A DNA stretch of 64,000 bases from UBA4582 sp002389265 (GTDB lineage Bacteria > Pseudomonadota > Gammaproteobacteria > Pseudomonadales > Azotimanducaceae), in assembly GCA_943788825.1 (NCBI GenBank), contig CALSRT010000015.1, forward strand, positions 4,774 to 68,773, read 5' to 3'. Positions within the stretch are counted from its first letter, which is position 1. Every line of letters begins with the position of its first letter. The translations under genes and the position numbers were made by a program. Positions 59,686 to 64,000 of this stretch are shown one piece after another. A model generated the notes under the pieces. The model saw nothing but the letters and a program-made list of their open reading frames with translations. It searched no databases and was not told the origin of the DNA.

Positions 59686-59894
59686 GGTCGCCGACTGGGC
59701 GCGCCGGTATCTGGTTCACGAACGTGACAGTGCACTATTGCAGCGCCGGCCTTGGCGGCGTCAATGGCGCTGCTGGCGATTTGTGCCGGTGATCGAGGTA
59801 CGTGGGGTGAGCGATCCTGTGCGCCGCCCGAGCCGGTCACGGCGCAGGTGATAAAGGGGCGTAAGTTTGGACTAAGGGGCATAGCGGATTCCAT
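59686..59894 (-). pseudogene. Beta-keto acid cleavage enzyme (BKACE) 5' fragment cut by MITE
   Basis: The first 70 or so residues of a DUF849 protein remain: FITCAVTGSGGAQDRSPHVP, IASSAIDAAKAGAAIVHCHV and REPDTGAPSR. VHCHVREP contains the zinc-binding His pair of the family. The frame breaks exactly at the MITE end at 59685, and the continuation is not found on the other side, so the rest was deleted. The neighbouring 3-hydroxyacyl-CoA dehydrogenase gene may have been its partner. Confidence 0.8.
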
Positions 59895-59968
59895 ATTGTC
59901 GAGCTTTTGTGGTGATATCTAAATAGAATGCAAGTCACTGGCACACAATTAAGAGCACGGGAAAGATG

Positions 59969-60829
59969 ATGGCACATGAACGAATAATTCAAAAGGTTGG
60001 CGTATTGGGCGCCGGCACCATGGGCGCGGGTATTGCGCAAACCTTTGCGAGTGCCGGTATGGCCGTTGTATTGCGTGATATGGACCAGGCCTTCGTCGAT
60101 CGCGGCGTAGCAAGTATTGAAAACAATTTGGGTCGCCTGGTGGCCAAAGGCAAGCTGGATCCGTCAGATAAAGAGGCCATTGTCGCTCGAATCGAGGGCG
60201 CCACGGACCAGTCTGCATTTAACGATTGTGACTTGATTGTTGAGGCCGTGGTTGAAAACATGAACATTAAGCAATCGATTTTTGCCGAGCTAGATAAGTC
60301 TTGTCGAGCCGATGCCATATTGGCGTCCAACACCTCCTCCTTGTCGATCACTGAAATTGCCAGTGGCACCCAAAATCCAGACCGCGTGATTGGCCTGCAT
60401 TTTTTCAACCCGGCACCTGTCATGCAATTAGTGGAAGTCATTCGTGGTATTGCCACAGCCCAAGAGACCGTTGATGCAGTAATGAGCGTGGCAAAAGCCA
60501 TCGGTAAACAACCGGTGGAAGTCGCAGAGGCGCCGGGCTTTGTGGTGAACAGGATTCTCGTGCCGATGATTAACGAAGCCGTTGGCATACTGGCTGATGG
60601 CGTGGCCACCGCACAAGACATCGATGCCGCAATGAAGCTGGGGGCCAACCATCCTATGGGCCCTTTGACCTTGGGCGATATGATCGGGCTGGATGTATGC
60701 CTGGCAGTGATGGATGTGCTTTATCAAGAATTTGGCGACCCGAAATACCGCGCTCATCCGCTGCTGCGCAAGACCGTCCGCGCCGGTTGGTTGGGGCGTA
60801 AAACAGGCCGTGGCTTCTTTGAGTATTAA
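59969..60829 (+). CDS. 3-hydroxybutyryl-CoA dehydrogenase-type protein
   Basis: 286 residues from ATG 59969 (an ATG directly before is also in frame). Rossmann motif GVLGAGTMGAGIAQ, catalytic HFFNPAPVMQLVEV, LASNTSSLSITEIA and VEVAEAPGFVVNRILVPMINE. It oxidises 3-hydroxyacyl-CoA with NAD+. It diverges from the BKACE remnant. Without a hydratase domain it is the single-function type. Confidence 0.93.
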   Translation: MAHERIIQKVGVLGAGTMGAGIAQTFASAGMAVVLRDMDQAFVDRGVASIENNLGRLVAKGKLDPSDKEAIVARIEGATDQSAFNDCDLIVEAVVENMNIKQSIFAELDKSCRADAILASNTSSLSITEIASGTQNPDRVIGLHFFNPAPVMQLVEVIRGIATAQETVDAVMSVAKAIGKQPVEVAEAPGFVVNRILVPMINEAVGILADGVATAQDIDAAMKLGANHPMGPLTLGDMIGLDVCLAVMDVLYQEFGDPKYRAHPLLRKTVRAGWLGRKTGRGFFEY

Positions 60830-60967
60830 AAGGTGTCTGCGCTGCTAGCGGGCTACCTGGTCCATGATGCCGGATCCGGGTAGCTGGATCATAGTGACGC
60901 CGTGGCCGGGGAAGCAGGGCTGCTACGATTATATTTGTGTAGAGTGCGAATGCTGAGGTGATGATTA

Positions 60968-61897
60968 TTATGATGCTATTGCTTTAAGTTTTTTCAAAAC
61001 TCGCCCGTCTATGGCAGCGAGTCCCAGGCCGATAAAGGCCATGCCGATGAAGTGACTGCTATGGAGCTGTTCGTTGAGTATTAGCCAGCCCAAAAAGCTG
61101 GCTGTGACGGGTACTAAAAAGGTCACTAACACGACATTGGTGGCGCCAGATGATGACAGGATTTTAAAGAAGAGAGTATAGCCTAGCGCGGTACAAAACA
61201 CGCCAAGACATAGAATAGACAACCATGCCTGCAGGCTTGGATTGGCTAGCTGGTCGGGGCGCTCTATAACAAACGTGATGGGTAATAATATAAGGGTGGA
61301 TGCCGTGACCTGCCCAACAGAGGTGCTGAAGGGGCTAACCCCCAGTGCTTTAAACCGTCGACCAAATACTGAGGCGCAACCATAGGAGATGGCAGCGCCC
61401 ATGATGGCGAGTTGAGCTAATGTTTGGAGGCTGATATCTAGGCCAATCCCCGCCAATGACTCGGCACCAATTAGTACCGACACGCCGATTAAACCCAGCA
61501 CAACGCCGGCAACTTTTTGAGGGGTGATATGTTCATCAACTAAAAAGGTCCCGGCAATTAATATGGTGAACAAAGGTGTTGTGGCATTCATGATAGAGGC
61601 TAAGCCTGCACCGATATGGTTTTGGCCCCAGACGATAAAGGTAAATGGAATAACGTTGTTCAGTAGCCCGAGTATAAAAAAGGCGCGCCAGAGCTTAAAT
61701 GTTTTGGGGATATCATAGCCGCCGACCAGTAAGACGGCCCAGAGCGTTAGCGCGGCAACGCCTACTCTTATGGTTACTATGGTTAGAGGCGGCAGTTCTG
61801 CGACTAATACGCCGATAAGAAAGAATGACCCGCCCCAAAGGAATGACAGTAATAGCAGCATTGCCCAGTCTGTGGTGCCCATACGTTGGTTGATCAT
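60968..61897 (-). CDS. DMT superfamily (EamA) transporter
   Basis: 309 residues from the ATG at 61897, with AAGGAG seven bases upstream; the longer frame adds a non-conserved stretch. Ten predicted TM helices in two EamA repeats, opening with WAMLLLLSFLWGGSFFLIG. Exports amino acids or other metabolites in characterised members; substrate unknown. Confidence 0.9.
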   Translation of the reverse strand: MINQRMGTTDWAMLLLLSFLWGGSFFLIGVLVAELPPLTIVTIRVGVAALTLWAVLLVGGYDIPKTFKLWRAFFILGLLNNVIPFTFIVWGQNHIGAGLASIMNATTPLFTILIAGTFLVDEHITPQKVAGVVLGLIGVSVLIGAESLAGIGLDISLQTLAQLAIMGAAISYGCASVFGRRFKALGVSPFSTSVGQVTASTLILLPITFVIERPDQLANPSLQAWLSILCLGVFCTALGYTLFFKILSSSGATNVVLVTFLVPVTASFLGWLILNEQLHSSHFIGMAFIGLGLAAIDGRVLKKLKAIAS

Positions 61898-62157
61898 TGG
61901 GTACTCCTTAGTGGCTCTTGAACTGGGGATAATCTTTGCTGGTGCTTGGAGCTGGTACTGCAATTCCCAACAGTAACATGGTGCGACCAGCAATGCGGTC
62001 GATTCAATGGTCTGGGCACTGAAATTCGCGCGTTAGGACAGTTTGATAGCAGTACTGTTCCGCGAAGCGGTAAGTCAATTCGCTGGCATAGGCCGTGGCA
62101 TCTTTGAGTATCAAAGGTAGCTTTGCCACTGGCTGCTAGCGGTTCGTTAACTGGCTG

Positions 62158-62721
62158 TTAATCAGGAAATGGATCTTCCATCCCTGGCTCTAACGGAATT
62201 TTGAAGGCATTCAGCGTCAGGGAAATCAAGCAGTAATAGCCCACGGTCGCCACCAGTTCAATCATGCCGGTTTCCGTAAAGCGCGCAAGGCCCAGGCCAT
62301 AGGTTGTATCGCTGATACCGTGCTCGGTGAGCATTTCTCGAGCGATTTTATAAGACAGCCCTTCATCGCCATTGAAGCCGGGCTCTTCGCCGTCGCGCAG
62401 TAAATCAAGGCAAACCTCGCTGACGCCAGCCTGGATGGCCAGGGCCTTGTGAGTCGAAAATTCGAATTTCGAGTGGTGGAAAGCCCCCACGGTACAGATA
62501 GCCACTTCTTGTACGTTAGATGCCAGGCTGGTCGAGAAGCGAATCGCTTCGCCGACTTTCTGTATGGGGCCACCCACACCGGGCGCTCGTACCCATACGC
62601 CAAATGGGCCTATAAGGCCAATGCCTGGGCGGCCCTTGGCCCGCGGCCCCTGTTCAATGGCGTCCAGCACTTGTTGCTGGTTTGGCGCCAAGGCGCCTCT
62701 GGTTACGGGTGTTAATCGCAT
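62158..62721 (-). CDS. Carboxymuconolactone decarboxylase (CMD)-family protein
   Basis: 187 residues from ATG 62721 (GGAG six bases upstream; a GTG four codons earlier is also in frame). An all-helical AhpD-like domain: FSTSLASNVQEVAICTVGAF and FEFSTHKALAIQAGVSEVCL. The Cys-x2-Cys pair of AhpD peroxidases is missing, so it is not a typical peroxidase. Function unknown. Confidence 0.78.
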   Translation of the reverse strand: MRLTPVTRGALAPNQQQVLDAIEQGPRAKGRPGIGLIGPFGVWVRAPGVGGPIQKVGEAIRFSTSLASNVQEVAICTVGAFHHSKFEFSTHKALAIQAGVSEVCLDLLRDGEEPGFNGDEGLSYKIAREMLTEHGISDTTYGLGLARFTETGMIELVATVGYYCLISLTLNAFKIPLEPGMEDPFPD

Positions 62722-62853
62722 TCTGTTCTCCACAACGCTGAGGATTATGCCGCGAGGATAACAAAACGCTGCCGCGATGCCTTGGTAAAAAAATCGACAC
62801 TTGGCAATAAATAGCCCAGTAAATCCAGAAACGCTGCCGCTGAGCCAAGCTCG

Positions 62854-62883
62854 GATAATTGGGGTCGCGATAATTGGGGTCGC
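62854..62883. repeat. Two extra copies of the MITE end, 15 bp each
   Basis: GATAATTGGGGTCGC occurs twice in tandem, 20 bases before MITE copy 2, and a third degenerate copy GATAATTC lies between. The ends appear to have been multiplied by repeated insertion or slippage. Confidence 0.75.
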
Positions 62884-62902
62884 GGAAAATTTGATAATTC
62901 GG

Positions 62903-63070
62903 GATAATTGGGGTCGGGGTAAAATTTACATTTACTTTGTTCCGTTTAATGTTGATGGCATAAACGATCGTAAGTCGGGATTATAATATAGGCTTACGCT
63001 GCGTCAGTAACACTGATGAGCTGGGTGTGGATGGATAAATGTAAATTTTACCCGCGACCCCATTTATCCC
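62903..63070. mobile_element. MITE copy 2 (168 bp)
   Basis: Near-identical to 59519-59685 in the same orientation: one substitution (TTGTTCCG for TTGTGCCG) and one extra base near the right end (ACCCGCGACC). Terminal inverted repeats as in copy 1. Inserted in decayed DNA. The high identity indicates recent activity or gene conversion. Confidence 0.85.
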
Positions 63071-63814
63071 AGAATTCATGGAGAAGATCCTCAAAAATCT
63101 GGGGTTGGATGAGGCATCAGGGGCCAGAATCCGTTCGCCGCCAACCGGCGTTTTCGTGTATTCAGGACAACTTTTCTGACGTCAACTGTCATGGGTGGGG
63201 GTTGGCTCGGCCTCATCACCAGAGAATCGCAAGTTCAGACCGAGACCCGGCACCTCGGCTTTCATTGCAGGCTCTATATTGCTGAGATCTTCCTGAGTTC
63301 TGTCGATACGAGGAGCATCTTTCTGGCAACACATACTTGGTAACCGGCAGGAAAAATGCGCCCATATCACCGATCTGGGTACTGCGCGCCAGACCATCAA
63401 GCAAAGGCATGCCGAGGCTCATGGCCGTCTTGCCCAGATCAAGCGCAAAGCCAAAGCTATTTAGCAGCATGGGGATATCGGGAATGGCGGCGATAAACCG
63501 TCAGGGTTTTGGGGTTCATAGGTATATTTTGGTTATTGTTCTTATTGTTCTCACTGTTCTTATTGTTACTGATCGTTGTGTAACTGATGTGGTGTTACTC
63601 GAGCTTGTTATTCAGCCTACCACGCACTGGCCAGATAATACTGTGCAATAAAAGCCTGTTGTATTAACTAGCAGCACTATCCACTGTGGGTCCTGTCAGC
63701 CCAGGGGGCTGAAGAACTTGATCAAAGAACCCTGGCCGATTTACCACTCGGCCGAAGGTCCTTAATTATTACATGTTAGGGCTGGTCTTTCAGAGCAACT
63801 CTAACGTCTATACA
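63071..63814. other. Decayed or non-coding stretch
   Basis: No intact gene. On the minus strand 63182-63480 there are two partly coding-looking frames (FALDLGKTAMSLGMPLLDGL, then after a frame change QKDAPRIDRTQEDLSNIEPA), compatible with a frameshifted gene remnant of unknown family. 63520-63590 is a T-rich run of GTTCTTATT-type units. A hairpin GGCCGA/TCGGCC lies near 63731-63752. Confidence 0.4.
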
Positions 63815-64000
63815 TCACTCTTTTTTGCCCTTGCCAGCCAGACCATTTATCTCTCCGGTTGTTTCGCCTTTGATAGCGCTAAACCCCTGCTGGACGGGGA
63901 TTGCCGAACCGGTAAGTTTTATCGTTCCGCTCGCACCTTCAAAGCGTCCTGATCCACCGACCACATCCCTGTAGATTTCATAGGAACTTGTGCCGTCCGT
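63815..64000 (-). CDS. C-terminus of secreted beta-barrel-like protein (partial at window edge)
   Basis: 61 residues and a TGA (63815-63817); the gene continues past the window. GGSGRFEGASGTIKLTG and QQGFSAIKGETTGEING resemble the end of allene-oxide-cyclase-like/dirigent-like beta-barrels, in which GxGRFEGAxGT is a hallmark. A pure homology guess; the family of bacterial examples is uncharacterised. Confidence 0.6.
   Translation of the reverse strand, partial: TDGTSSYEIYRDVVGGSGRFEGASGTIKLTGSAIPVQQGFSAIKGETTGEINGLAGKGKKE

Noticed and set aside
60840..60940. Minus-strand peptide-like stretch FPGHGVTMIQLPGSGIMDQV after the hydroxyacyl-CoA dehydrogenase
   Set aside because: Looks like a gene tail, but it is bounded by stops within 25 codons and no family could be assigned; listed only as a possible remnant.

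Overview
The window reads as a chromosome segment of a gammaproteobacterium, probably a marine or aquatic member near the Cellvibrionales/Pseudomonadales. The evidence is gene order: queA-tgt-yajC-secD-secF, trmJ-iscR-iscS-iscU-iscA-hscB-hscA-fdx-iscX-ndk-rlmN-pilW-rodZ-ispG-hisS-yfgM-bamB-der, an EF-P with arginine at position 32 next to its rhamnosyltransferase EarP, and xseA beside guaA. Genus cannot be told from the sequence alone.

Layout. 0-11.4 kb is a loose set of metabolic genes: an Atg22-like MFS transporter, a VOC protein, a GH1 glycosidase, two-gene unit metal-dependent hydrolase plus styrene-oxide-isomerase-like membrane protein, a truncated hemoglobin broken by one stop codon, an ADP-ribosylglycohydrolase-like protein, efp/earP, an LLM flavoprotein and a secreted two-repeat protein. 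11.4-12.7 kb is a MAPEG gene and a non-coding stretch with a clear terminator. 12.7-21.9 kb is a visibly AT-richer nine-gene operon of envelope proteins that I do not recognise as a described system. 22.2-28.3 kb holds a second secreted two-repeat protein, gdhA, and an acetolactate-synthase-like/aldehyde dehydrogenase pair. 28.3-29.2 kb is non-coding with short tandem repeats and tRNA-Leu(CAA). 29.4-52.5 kb is the housekeeping core (tRNA modification, Sec translocon, Fe-S assembly, NDP kinase, isoprenoid, histidyl-tRNA, outer-membrane assembly, ribosome GTPase). 52.5-58.1 kb has an alpha/beta hydrolase, a LytM peptidase, xseA, guaA and an SDR. 58.4-64 kb is accessory: a second PhyH oxygenase, two copies of a 167-168 bp MITE with long terminal inverted repeats, a beta-keto acid cleavage enzyme stump cut at one MITE, a 3-hydroxyacyl-CoA dehydrogenase, a DMT transporter, a CMD-family protein, decayed coding sequence and the C-terminus of a secreted beta-barrel-like protein.

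The most interesting part is the operon at 12657-21866. Its last three genes are a MotA/TolQ/ExbB-type proton-channel protein and two different proteins that each have an N-terminal transmembrane segment with a central Asp (FLDV-x2-CG, as in ExbD/TolR/MotB), a coiled coil and a von Willebrand A domain. Upstream genes encode a transmembrane protein with PEGA repeats ending in a SUMF1-like domain, a helical-repeat protein with a PEGA-like tail, a glycine-zipper exported protein, two more exported proteins and a two-TM protein. I infer a proton-motive-force-driven envelope machine in which two vWA subunits replace the usual peptidoglycan-binding or TonB-linked domains.

Regulation visible in the sequence: two tandem type-1 IscR-like sites upstream of iscR, the first overlapping the trmJ stop codon; several hairpin terminators; and a recurrent habit of 11-15 bp intergenic tandem repeats, one set directly upstream of yajC.
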